The translations under genes and the position numbers were made by a program. 54,058 bases of DNA from SAR86 cluster bacterium (GTDB lineage: Bacteria; Pseudomonadota; Gammaproteobacteria; Pseudomonadales; Pseudohongiellaceae). Of the stretch, positions 8,132 to 16,433 are shown piece after piece (the first letter of the stretch is position 1; each line of letters starts with the position of its first letter). The notes under the pieces are model-generated. The model saw only the letters and a list, made by a program, of their open reading frames with translations, searched no databases and was not told the DNA's origin. The DNA lies in NCBI GenBank assembly GCA_002401885.1, contig NVUL01000008.1, positions 1 through 54,058 on the forward strand, read 5' to 3'.

Positions 8132-9055
8132 TTAAGATACATCGATAGGAGCATCAATTTTCCCTTTAGCGACAATCACCGCCGGGCCACCCACACGAAC
8201 TCTATTTTCTTTGTCTCTTTGGCTTACTAATTCCACTGCTAGCACGCTCTTACGTGTGGCCAAGGTTCCCCGGTCTATCGTATAGGAGTAAGTTCCCAGC
8301 TTTACATGCTCGTGAGCGCTCAAGTAGCCTGCGAAGCCAGGCATTGCTGAAGCAATCGGGGGATCTTCCTCGATTCCTATCTGCGGGCCAACTATCCGGC
8401 CATGGAAATTTGATTGTGGGATATCCGACTTACTGGAAAAAAGCAGAATTTCATTGGCTGGAGAAATAGGGGCAACCGATGTACTCCAATCCTTGAGACT
8501 AAAAACCGCACTTCGTACCGCTTCAAATGATTTTAGCGGAACGATCAGATAATTTTTCTCACATGAAACTAACAGAGTGTTGTAACGCAAATTACCTATT
8601 TCGCTCGCTTCCAGCGACAACATCTCTGCGAGCTGGGAGTTATCTGGAACATAATGATCTACTACGGCCTCGGCGCTACGGCTAAATTGAACAAAGAACT
8701 GCGATTGTTCATCTCTACTTATTACTAGCTCAATCACACCCGTGTTTTGTTCTAGTGAGAGTTCCAGATATTTACTTTCAAAACTAACATAGGACTCAAA
8801 TGCCAGCACATAGCCTGCAGCTATAGCAGCGTGACCGCTGAACTCTCGCTCGGCGGATGGAGAAAAATTTCTCAGTTTACAGCCATTAGGTTCTCTGCTG
8901 CCGGTCATGAATACGGTTTCAGTCAGATTAAGCTCTCTGGCGATCAACTGCATTTGCCTTTCATTTAAGCCTTCCGACTCAGGGAAAATCGCTAACTGCG
9001 CGCCACTAAAAGTGGTAGTAGTAAATACATCGACAATACAATATGAATATTTCAC
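8132..9055 (-). CDS. PhzF-family epimerase/isomerase
   Basis: This 307-residue protein starts at a GTG and shows the PhzF signature: YCIVDVFTTTTFSGAQLAIFP, RELNLTETVFM with the catalytic-type Glu near residue 46, and LRNFSPSAEREFSGHAAIAAG. The second-lobe motif GIEEDPPIASAMPGFAGYL is an unusual version of the common EDPVTGSA. PhzF is known as dihydro-hydroxyanthranilate isomerase in phenazine synthesis, but most relatives have unknown substrates, and no other phenazine gene is here. It lies 36 bp after the DmsBC fusion and 58 bp before the hemD-like gene, so it is probably co-transcribed with nitrate genes, which is odd for this family. Confidence 0.8.
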   Translation of the reverse strand: MKYSYCIVDVFTTTTFSGAQLAIFPESEGLNERQMQLIARELNLTETVFMTGSREPNGCKLRNFSPSAEREFSGHAAIAAGYVLAFESYVSFESKYLELSLEQNTGVIELVISRDEQSQFFVQFSRSAEAVVDHYVPDNSQLAEMLSLEASEIGNLRYNTLLVSCEKNYLIVPLKSFEAVRSAVFSLKDWSTSVAPISPANEILLFSSKSDIPQSNFHGRIVGPQIGIEEDPPIASAMPGFAGYLSAHEHVKLGTYSYTIDRGTLATRKSVLAVELVSQRDKENRVRVGGPAVIVAKGKIDAPIDVS

Positions 9056-9091
9056 AAGTAACTCTATTTAGTTTAGTTTCATTAATACAAT

Positions 9092-10984
9092 TTAGTGACT
9101 GAGTTCCACCACACCGACCTGAGGCATTTTCGCCAAACCGGTTTCTCTCGCATGCTCTTCGAATCCTTTGTTCTTCCAGAAAAATGCCCCTGGCATGGTA
9201 GTAGGAATAACCAGCACATAGAACAAAGCCCGACTGACGATTGATGAAAACAGACAAGCCATCGCCAGACCTCCCGCAAACGCATACAGTAAACCGCTAG
9301 TGTTAAAAAGCTGTTGAGAAAACATTAGAATCAACAAGGCCGCGAGAAGCGAAAGAAGAATCACCCCATTGCGCAGTACATAGGTTTTTCCAAACTGTGT
9401 TTGCAGAAGCATGAGTGAGGCTGCGCCTTCTTTCCCACCCTCCTTCAGATCGCGCGCATGGAAGAAATGTCCTAGCGCCTCAATCGCCAACCCAATCGCG
9501 ACAAAAGGTAGAAGCTCAACTATCAAGCTAGTAAGGCTAACGCTTGAAAACCAAATCAGGGGCAATACCAGTAGCCCGAGCAATACCGCACCAAGGCTGA
9601 ACATTGTGCCAAAAAACGAGGACAATACCTGCCAATGATCCCAGAATGGCCGCGCCTTTATTCGGTAAATCATGTGCATGTAATACAAGCCAAGCAAACC
9701 AATGAGCACTGCCAGCGAAATCAGAACAGTGGCAGATAGTTTCAACATGCTGTCGCTCGCCCAAGGTAGGAAATTAGCCTGAATAGCGCCTGCCTCGAGG
9801 ATATTCAAGAAGCCGAACTGCATTGCGTGCAAGACCGCAAGCACTGGCAAGAAGCCAAAAAATATCGAGACCGCCAATGCCTCCCTACTCAGCGGAGAAT
9901 AGCGCAAGTTATTGAAGCCTCGATAAAACCGTAGAGGCTTACCTAGGTGAAGCGTAGACAGAACTAAGACAAAAGCCTGCAAAGCGGCTAGCAAGAGTAG
10001 AATCGGAGAGGCAACAGCAGAACTAGCTATCATCCCCATGTTTTCCATGCCGCTCAATCCACCGAAGAAAGCTATTACGAATGCGCCAATGACCGCCTGT
10101 GTCACCAGAGTGAAAATAACCAAAGGGTTTTCTCTCGAGCTTAGTTTGCCTAAATTCCAATGTTTTTCCTCGCTCGACTTTAAATCGACGACTGGCTCAT
10201 AAACATCGGATTGCTCGCTCTGGCGATACTTAATGTGTTCGGAGTCAGTCCGTTTAAACTCCTTCGGGTTCTCACTGGATTGCTGGAAACGGATATTCGG
10301 TTTTGAAATCTCTGGATCGGGAAATCCAGGTATCGACGTTTTGGCCTGATGACGATTCTCAGGAATACTTTCGATTACACCAAAATCCAATGCGTTACCC
10401 ACGCAGGCAGAAACACAGGCTGGCTTCAACCCAACCTCCAAACGATCGACGCACATATTGCATTTCTGCACATGTCCCTCAAGCGGATCCAATTGCGGTG
10501 CGTTATACGGACACACCCAGGTACAGTAGCCGCAACCAAAGCAGGTTTCAGGATCCTGCAGCACAGCGCCGTATTCTGCATGCTTGGTATAGGCATTAGT
10601 AGGACAGCCTTTCAAGCAAACCGGGTCATCGCAGTGATTGCAGGCCATCGAAATGTTCATTCGCTTGAGATCAGGATAGCTACCACCTTCCACATACCCC
10701 ACGGACCGAAAGCTTAGATGAGGTGGTAGATCATTTTTCTCGCTGCAAGCGGCTTCGCAGGCATGGCAACCGATACAATTGTCAGCAGTAAAATGAAAAC
10801 CATGTTGCTTATTTCTATTAGGAGTTTCACCAACACTCGGATCCGCGTTGATGTACATGCTGGTTCCTACTTCTACAGTGCTTGAGGCAATCAGATCTAT
10901 AGGATTGCCATAGACATTTGTATCCGCAACACAGGGGGAATCCAGGCTGGCGTATTCTGGCTCATGGTCTCTATTTATTGACAT
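9092..10984 (-). CDS. DmsB-DmsC fusion: four-cluster ferredoxin joined to membrane anchor
   Basis: This 630-residue protein is a fusion. The N-terminal part has four Cys motifs for [4Fe-4S] clusters: CIGCHACEAAC, CNHCDDPVCLKGC, CFGCGYCTWVC, and CNMCVD...CVSAC, as in DmsB. From about residue 285 onward come about eight hydrophobic helices typical of DmsC-type quinol-oxidising anchors. It starts 9 bp after the molybdopterin reductase stop, so the two are very likely translated together and form one enzyme. The inferred role is to pass electrons from membrane quinol to the nitrate reductase, in place of the usual soluble NADH or ferredoxin partner. Neither protein has a visible Tat signal, so the site of reduction is probably cytoplasmic. 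Confidence 0.85.
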   Translation of the reverse strand: MSINRDHEPEYASLDSPCVADTNVYGNPIDLIASSTVEVGTSMYINADPSVGETPNRNKQHGFHFTADNCIGCHACEAACSEKNDLPPHLSFRSVGYVEGGSYPDLKRMNISMACNHCDDPVCLKGCPTNAYTKHAEYGAVLQDPETCFGCGYCTWVCPYNAPQLDPLEGHVQKCNMCVDRLEVGLKPACVSACVGNALDFGVIESIPENRHQAKTSIPGFPDPEISKPNIRFQQSSENPKEFKRTDSEHIKYRQSEQSDVYEPVVDLKSSEEKHWNLGKLSSRENPLVIFTLVTQAVIGAFVIAFFGGLSGMENMGMIASSAVASPILLLLAALQAFVLVLSTLHLGKPLRFYRGFNNLRYSPLSREALAVSIFFGFLPVLAVLHAMQFGFLNILEAGAIQANFLPWASDSMLKLSATVLISLAVLIGLLGLYYMHMIYRIKARPFWDHWQVLSSFFGTMFSLGAVLLGLLVLPLIWFSSVSLTSLIVELLPFVAIGLAIEALGHFFHARDLKEGGKEGAASLMLLQTQFGKTYVLRNGVILLSLLAALLILMFSQQLFNTSGLLYAFAGGLAMACLFSSIVSRALFYVLVIPTTMPGAFFWKNKGFEEHARETGLAKMPQVGVVELSH

Positions 10985-10993
10985 AGCAGTTTC

Positions 10994-13210
10994 TCAATAA
11001 TCTCTCATCTCAAGATTGATTTTGGCAGCCAATTTTTGGTCAATCGTCTCTATTCGTACCGAGTTTTGTTTATAGGCAGGTTGCCTCGAGTAAGGATCCA
11101 GCAATCCCAGGGTGAGTCGATTAACACAGTCGTGAAAATGGAAAGGAATGAATAGCGCGTTCTTTGCCACACGGTGCGTAAGCTGTGCCATCACCACAGC
11201 ATCTCCACGTCGCGAAACCAGCCTTACATAGTCAGATTGTTTAATTCCCTGCTCCTGCGCAGCTTCTGGATTAACTTCCATGTAAGGTGTTGGGCTGTAC
11301 TTGTTCATATTGCCGATTTTTCCGGTCTTGGTACGCGTATGAAAATGTTCCACTACCCTGCCGCTATTGAGCCAGAATGGGAATTCCTCACAGGGCACCT
11401 CATTGTTATCCACGAAAGGCAGGGCATGTAATTTAGCTCGGCCGTCGGCGTACTGGAATTGACCATTGGTATACAGCCTTGAGCTTCCAATACGATCGAG
11501 ATACCTATCCTCAGTTTCCGCAGCCTTAATTACCTGACTTGCGCTACAGGGCCATTGAATCCCTTTCTCTTGCTCGAGAAGATCATGAGATAAACCGCTG
11601 ATATCCACCATTGTGCCCACGGACAATTCTCGCATTTCATCGAATATTTCTGCCGTGGTTTCCGGGAATTTCATCCTTTTGCTATGCTCGAATCGCTTGG
11701 CAAGGTTTGAAAAAATCCAGTGATCCGGCTTTGAATTCAAATGCGGTTCACACACCTTACGTACAAGATTCACCCGCCTTTCGGTATTGGTAAAACACCC
11801 TTCTTTTTCGGCCCAGAGCGCCGCAGGGAGATACATGTGTGCATATTGATTGGTTTCCACATCACGATACGCGTCCTGCACCACTAAAAAATCCAATTTT
11901 TCCAAACATTTCCGGATGCGAGCAGAGTCAGGCATAGATGTCATTGGATTAGTTGCAACCAACCACAACCCTTTTACTTCCCCGGCTTCAATCGCAGGAA
12001 AAATATCAGTCATGGTCATACCACGTTGCTTGGGGAAAAAATCCTCATCAACTCCCCAGTATTTCCCGATTTCTCTTCGGTGCTCAGGATTTTCCAATTG
12101 CCGATACCCAGGAAGCCCAGAACAAGAAGACCATTCTCTGGTGCCCATTGCATTGCATTGTCCGGTTATCGACAGACTAGTGCCGCCGCGCTTTCCTATA
12201 TTCCCAGTAATCAGGCTTAAATTGTTTATGGCTACTACGCCATCACTACCATGGGTGCTTTGATTAATACCCATGGTCCAAATGCTCATAGCCGCCCCGG
12301 CTTTAGCAAATATTCTCGCTACTTTCCGAATCATCTCGGCATCGATTCCGCAGATTTTTGAGGCAGTTAGCGGGTCATACTTACCAACTAATTCTGCAAA
12401 TTTTTCATAACCGTTAGTATGGGTTTGAATATAGGCTCGGTCATCCAAGCCTTCATCGAGAATTACATGGGCAAGACTATTCAGTAAAACCAAATCGGTG
12501 CCGGGTGTGACAGGCAGATGTATGTCTGCAAACTGAGCAAACATAGTGACTCTGGGATCAACTACGATAACCGGAAATTTTCGCTTCTCCAACGCTTCCT
12601 TCAGGCGCCAAAATATTATCGGGTGTTGTTCCGGCAGATTTGAGCCGAAGGCAAGAAGACATTCTGTGTGTTCGAAATCGTCATAGCAGCCCGGCGGCCC
12701 GTCTGAACCGAAGGAACGTTTGTAACCGGAAACTGCTGAAGCCATGCATAGGGTAGTGTTTCCGTCGTAATTATTGGTGCCGATCAGGCCTCGGGTCAGC
12801 TTGCCCAAGGTGTAAAATTCTTCAGTCATTATTTGGCCAGTAGAGACAACCGCGAAAGAGTCTCGACCATACTCATTCTGAATTCCTTGAATCTTAGCCG
12901 CCATCGAATCCATCGCGGCATCCCAACTCACAGCCTGAAATTCTTCGTCAGCCGCTAATCGAGATAAAGGTTCGGCTCCCCTGCCCGCTGAATCGAACAG
13001 CTCATGTTCAAAAATACCCTTGACACAAAGTTTCCCCCGATTCACTTTCGCATCAGCGGTACCACGAGTTGCCACGGGCCTCCCTTCTTCGTTGAGGCCA
13101 ATATCCAGAGAGCAGCCGGTTGAACAATACCCACAGGTAGTGTATTTCCAGTCGACCACCTTCTTGTCGGCTATCTTAATTGGGTTTCTTTTTTTACGAC
13201 CAAATAGCAT
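10994..13210 (-). CDS. nasA: Molybdopterin oxidoreductase, assimilatory nitrate reductase catalytic subunit
   Basis: This 738-residue protein belongs to the NapA/NasA branch of the DMSO reductase family. The N-terminal cluster motif is CGYCSTGC, then C in GKLCVKG, holding one [4Fe-4S] cluster. Molybdopterin motifs follow: GTNNYDGNTTLCMASAVSGYKRSFGSDGPP, WTMGINQSTHGSDGV, GQCNAMGTREWSS, and C-terminal HFHTRTKTGKIGNMNKYSP. There is no Tat signal, which fits a cytoplasmic assimilatory enzyme. The gene lies 30 bp after nirD and 9 bp before its probable electron donor. Genomic position argues for nitrate as substrate. In Pseudomonas nomenclature nasA can mean the transporter, so the symbol should be read with care. 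Confidence 0.87.
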   Translation of the reverse strand: MLFGRKKRNPIKIADKKVVDWKYTTCGYCSTGCSLDIGLNEEGRPVATRGTADAKVNRGKLCVKGIFEHELFDSAGRGAEPLSRLAADEEFQAVSWDAAMDSMAAKIQGIQNEYGRDSFAVVSTGQIMTEEFYTLGKLTRGLIGTNNYDGNTTLCMASAVSGYKRSFGSDGPPGCYDDFEHTECLLAFGSNLPEQHPIIFWRLKEALEKRKFPVIVVDPRVTMFAQFADIHLPVTPGTDLVLLNSLAHVILDEGLDDRAYIQTHTNGYEKFAELVGKYDPLTASKICGIDAEMIRKVARIFAKAGAAMSIWTMGINQSTHGSDGVVAINNLSLITGNIGKRGGTSLSITGQCNAMGTREWSSCSGLPGYRQLENPEHRREIGKYWGVDEDFFPKQRGMTMTDIFPAIEAGEVKGLWLVATNPMTSMPDSARIRKCLEKLDFLVVQDAYRDVETNQYAHMYLPAALWAEKEGCFTNTERRVNLVRKVCEPHLNSKPDHWIFSNLAKRFEHSKRMKFPETTAEIFDEMRELSVGTMVDISGLSHDLLEQEKGIQWPCSASQVIKAAETEDRYLDRIGSSRLYTNGQFQYADGRAKLHALPFVDNNEVPCEEFPFWLNSGRVVEHFHTRTKTGKIGNMNKYSPTPYMEVNPEAAQEQGIKQSDYVRLVSRRGDAVVMAQLTHRVAKNALFIPFHFHDCVNRLTLGLLDPYSRQPAYKQNSVRIETIDQKLAAKINLEMRDY

Positions 13211-13240
13211 AGCGTGCTTTTCTCTAGTTCGTCTGCGTAT

Positions 13241-13624
13241 TCACTTTGTTGAAAGCTGAACCACACCATCCAAAACTCGCACAGGATAAGTGGCAAGCTT
13301 CACAGTTTCATCTTCCAAACACTGACCTGTAAGCAAATCAAAATGCTGCTTATAAACCGGAGACGCCACCACAGGCACCCCCTTGATATCACCTACAATG
13401 CCACGAGAAAGTACGTTGGCCCCGCTGAACGGATCGAAGTTATCTATGGCACAAATTTTCTCAATGCCGGACACGCGAAAGATGGCGACCTGCTCTTGAT
13501 TGAGCTGTACACACTGGCCATAATTTTCCATCAGTTGATCAAGCTGGCAAACGCTGGTCCAATCACTTTGTTCTTTACAATTTTTAACCACTTTCATATC
13601 CAACTTTTTACTCAAGACTGCCAT
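13241..13624 (-). CDS. nirD: Nitrite reductase small subunit NirD
   Basis: This 127-residue protein has the Rieske-fold pattern of NirD (VAIFRVSGIEKICAIDNFDPFSGANVLSRG, then VPVVASPVYKQHFDLLTGQCLED). The Cys-His cluster ligands of true Rieske proteins are absent, as is normal for NirD. It partners NirB in NADH-dependent reduction of nitrite to ammonium. It lies 62 bp after nirB. The first ATG has no clear ribosome site; the in-frame ATG ten codons later is an alternative start. Confidence 0.88.
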   Translation of the reverse strand: MAVLSKKLDMKVVKNCKEQSDWTSVCQLDQLMENYGQCVQLNQEQVAIFRVSGIEKICAIDNFDPFSGANVLSRGIVGDIKGVPVVASPVYKQHFDLLTGQCLEDETVKLATYPVRVLDGVVQLSTK

Positions 13625-13686
13625 TTACGCTGCACGTTTGTGCCAATTTCAAATAGGGTGCGAGCCTGTTCACAGCACGAAAACAT

Positions 13687-16224
13687 CTAAGATTCCACAA
13701 CTAGCTCTCTTTCTTCCTGTTTCGCAGGTCTAATCTGATCACGCTCACGCACAAACACGACATTACTGTCCTTCTCGTCGCTGTTTATGAAATGACTAAA
13801 GCTCTGCAGCCGAACTGGGTCCTCAACCGTGGTCTTCCATTCACATTGGTAACTGTCGATAACATCATTCATTTCCTGCTCAAGCTCTGCAGCAAGACCC
13901 AGGCGATCATTGATGATCACGTCTTGAAGGTATTCGACACCTCCTTCCATGTTGCTCATCCAGGTAGAAGTACGTTGCAGACGGTCTGCCGTGCGCACAT
14001 AAAACATCAACAGGCGATCTATAGTTTTCAGCAAGGCGGCATCGTCAAGGTCGGATGCAAACAGGTCGGCATGCCGAGGCTTCATGCCGCCGTTGCCGCA
14101 TACATAGAGATTCCAGCCACGTTCGGTGGCAATTACCCCAACGTCTTTACTCTGAGCCTCAGCACACTCTCTGGTACAGCCGGATACAGCCATCTTTATC
14201 TTGTGTGGCGCGCGCAAGCCCTTGTAACGATTCTCCAGAGTGATCGCCATAGAGACACTGTCCTGCATCCCAAATCGGCACCAGCTGTTACCTACGCAAG
14301 ATTTCACCGTTCGCAGTGATTTGGCATAGGCATGGCCAGATTCAAAACCGGCCGCAATCAATTCTTCCCAAATTAATGGTAACTGATCGACTCGCGCGCC
14401 AAACAAGTCGACGCGTTGGCCTCCCGTAATTTTGGTATAGAGCTCATAGCGTTTCGCCACTTTGCCCAAAGTAATCAGTTTGTCGGGAGTAATTTCTCCT
14501 CCCGCTATTCTTGGCACGATAGAATAAGTACCGTCTTTTTGCATATTCGCCAAAAATCGATCATTGGTGTCTTGCAAGGGCGCATGGGCCTTTTTCAAAA
14601 CATGTTCGTTCCAGCAAGAAGCCAATATAGAAGCCACTGCGGGTTTGCAGATTTCACAACCACGGCCGGAACCGTGACGTGAGACTAATTCATCAAAGCT
14701 GAGAATTTTCTCACTACGAACGAGCATATAGAGGTCTTGCCGAGTGAATGGGAAATGTTCACAGATGTCGTTACTTACCGTGACTCCGCGTTTCTCTAAT
14801 TCGCTATTCAAAATTTGGCCGACTAGGGCAGAACAACCACCACAGCTAGTACCCGCAGTGGTGCAGGATTTTAGATCAGCCAATGTGTTCGCACCGTCAT
14901 CTACTGCCGCAAGCAATTGTGCCTTGCTGACATTATTGCAAGAACAGATTTGGGCAGAATCGGGGAGTGCGTCTATGCCAAGAGCAAAAGACGCTCCACT
15001 TCTTTGAGGAAGAATCAGATCGTCTGGATATTCAGGTAGCGCGATTGCGTTAAGCTTGTACTGTAGCAGAGTGCCATAGTCACTCGCATCGCCAATTAGC
15101 ACACTCCCCAGAAGTTGAGACCCGTCTTCGCTGACTACAAGCTTTTTATAAACACCATTGGGCTCATCGATTATTGAGTAAGACTTGGCCCCTTCCGTTT
15201 TACCATGAGCATCACCAATACTTGCCACATCAACGCCCATCAATTTGAGCTTGGTGCTCATATCAGCACCTTCAAATTCAGCACTATCTCCCTCTAGGGA
15301 GGCCGCCACAACTTCAGCCATCTGGTATCCCGGCGCGACCAAACCAAAAATTTGGTTATTCCAAAGAGCACACTCGCCAATGGCATAAATTGAATTATCT
15401 GAAGTGAGGCACTGGTTATTGATAACAATGCCGCCTCGTTGACCAATTTCCAATCCGCAGTCTCGCGCCAATTGATCTTGTGGACGAATGCCAGCCGAAA
15501 ACAAGACGATATCGGTTTCCAAACAATCTCCGTCTGCAAAAACCATTTTGTGCTGACAAACATCACCATCAACTATTTCGCTAGTATTTTTTGAGGTGTG
15601 AACTGTAACTCCCAGCTCTTCAATCTTCTGTTGAAGCAGGGAGCCGCCGAGCTCATCAATCTGCATCGCCATCAAGCGCGGAGAAAACTCAACGATATGA
15701 GTTTTCAGACCCAATTGTTTCAGGGCATTGGCCGCTTCTAGCCCGAGCAGGCCGCCGCCGACCACAGCACCAATTCGCGCGTGTTCTGCGGCTTGCGTCA
15801 AGGCCTGGAGATCTTCGATAGTACGATAGACGAAGCACCCTTCTCTCTCGTGACCCGGCATTGGAGGCACGAATGGATAAGAACCAGTCGCCATGACTAA
15901 CTTGTCATATTGCACACGCTCGCCCGACAGGGACAGAACAACTTTAGTTTCGCGATCTATCGCAACTACTTTGTCGCCGATATGAGTTTTAATACCTGCG
16001 CTCTCGAAGAAATTTTCTTCAACCAGGGATAAATCCTCGGCGCTCTTGCCGTTGAAATATTCCGATAAGTGCACTCGGTCGTAGGCAGGACGGCTCTCTT
16101 CACAGAATGTAATGACCTCAAAATTTTCTGTCAGTTTCCTCTGAAAAAGACTCTGTAAAAATCTTTGGCCAACCATGCCATTTCCTACCACGACTAAAGT
16201 AGGTTTCTTCGTAAGTTTTGTCAC
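13687..16224 (-). CDS. nirB: NADH-dependent nitrite reductase large subunit NirB
   Basis: From a GTG at 16224 the product has 845 residues, the usual NirB length. Order of domains: FAD/NAD-binding (LVVVGNGMVGQRFL; GAVVGGGLLGLEAANAL), a BFD-like [2Fe-2S] module (CSCNNVSKAQLLAAVDDG, TSCGGCSALVGQIL), then the sulfite/nitrite reductase part with siroheme-[4Fe-4S] ligands in VKSCVGNSWCRFG and VSGCTRECAEAQ. It reduces nitrite to ammonium in the cytoplasm with NirD. The frame stays open to a TTG at 16299, but that codon lies upstream of the predicted transcription start of a sigma-54 promoter (16276-16293), so it cannot be used from that promoter; GTG 16224 is preferred. Confidence 0.9.
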   Translation of the reverse strand: MTKLTKKPTLVVVGNGMVGQRFLQSLFQRKLTENFEVITFCEESRPAYDRVHLSEYFNGKSAEDLSLVEENFFESAGIKTHIGDKVVAIDRETKVVLSLSGERVQYDKLVMATGSYPFVPPMPGHEREGCFVYRTIEDLQALTQAAEHARIGAVVGGGLLGLEAANALKQLGLKTHIVEFSPRLMAMQIDELGGSLLQQKIEELGVTVHTSKNTSEIVDGDVCQHKMVFADGDCLETDIVLFSAGIRPQDQLARDCGLEIGQRGGIVINNQCLTSDNSIYAIGECALWNNQIFGLVAPGYQMAEVVAASLEGDSAEFEGADMSTKLKLMGVDVASIGDAHGKTEGAKSYSIIDEPNGVYKKLVVSEDGSQLLGSVLIGDASDYGTLLQYKLNAIALPEYPDDLILPQRSGASFALGIDALPDSAQICSCNNVSKAQLLAAVDDGANTLADLKSCTTAGTSCGGCSALVGQILNSELEKRGVTVSNDICEHFPFTRQDLYMLVRSEKILSFDELVSRHGSGRGCEICKPAVASILASCWNEHVLKKAHAPLQDTNDRFLANMQKDGTYSIVPRIAGGEITPDKLITLGKVAKRYELYTKITGGQRVDLFGARVDQLPLIWEELIAAGFESGHAYAKSLRTVKSCVGNSWCRFGMQDSVSMAITLENRYKGLRAPHKIKMAVSGCTRECAEAQSKDVGVIATERGWNLYVCGNGGMKPRHADLFASDLDDAALLKTIDRLLMFYVRTADRLQRTSTWMSNMEGGVEYLQDVIINDRLGLAAELEQEMNDVIDSYQCEWKTTVEDPVRLQSFSHFINSDEKDSNVVFVRERDQIRPAKQEERELVVES

Positions 16225-16275
16225 TGAGTTACCGTGCGTTGGGTGGAAAGTCTTATTAGATTTAAGCGAAGAGAG

Positions 16276-16293
16276 TTGCAGGTACCGTGCCAA
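16276..16293 (-). promoter_or_regulatory. Sigma-54 promoter of nirB
   Basis: The minus strand reads TTGGCACGGTACCTGCAA. It matches the -24/-12 consensus (TGGCACG-N4-TTGCA) except for one base, with exactly ten bases between GG and GC. Transcription would begin near 16266, leaving a leader of about 40 nt before the nirB GTG. Confidence 0.85.
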
Positions 16294-16397
16294 TCTCAAA
16301 AAATCGACATACCTTGTTGTTCTAATTCGTTTTTATTTGAAAGGACTGAGTATGCTTACATTCTCATAGCACCAAAACAGGGCACTCCTGACCAAAC

Positions 16398-16414
16398 TGC
16401 ACCATCGTGGCAGA
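16398..16414. promoter_or_regulatory. NtrC-like enhancer box for nirB
   Basis: TGCACC-ATCGT-GGCAGA fits the NtrC dyad (GCACC-N5-GGTGC) well in the left half and partly in the right. It lies about 120 bp upstream of the -12 element, a normal enhancer distance. Confidence 0.6.
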
Positions 16415-16433
16415 AACATGCGATACAGCAATA

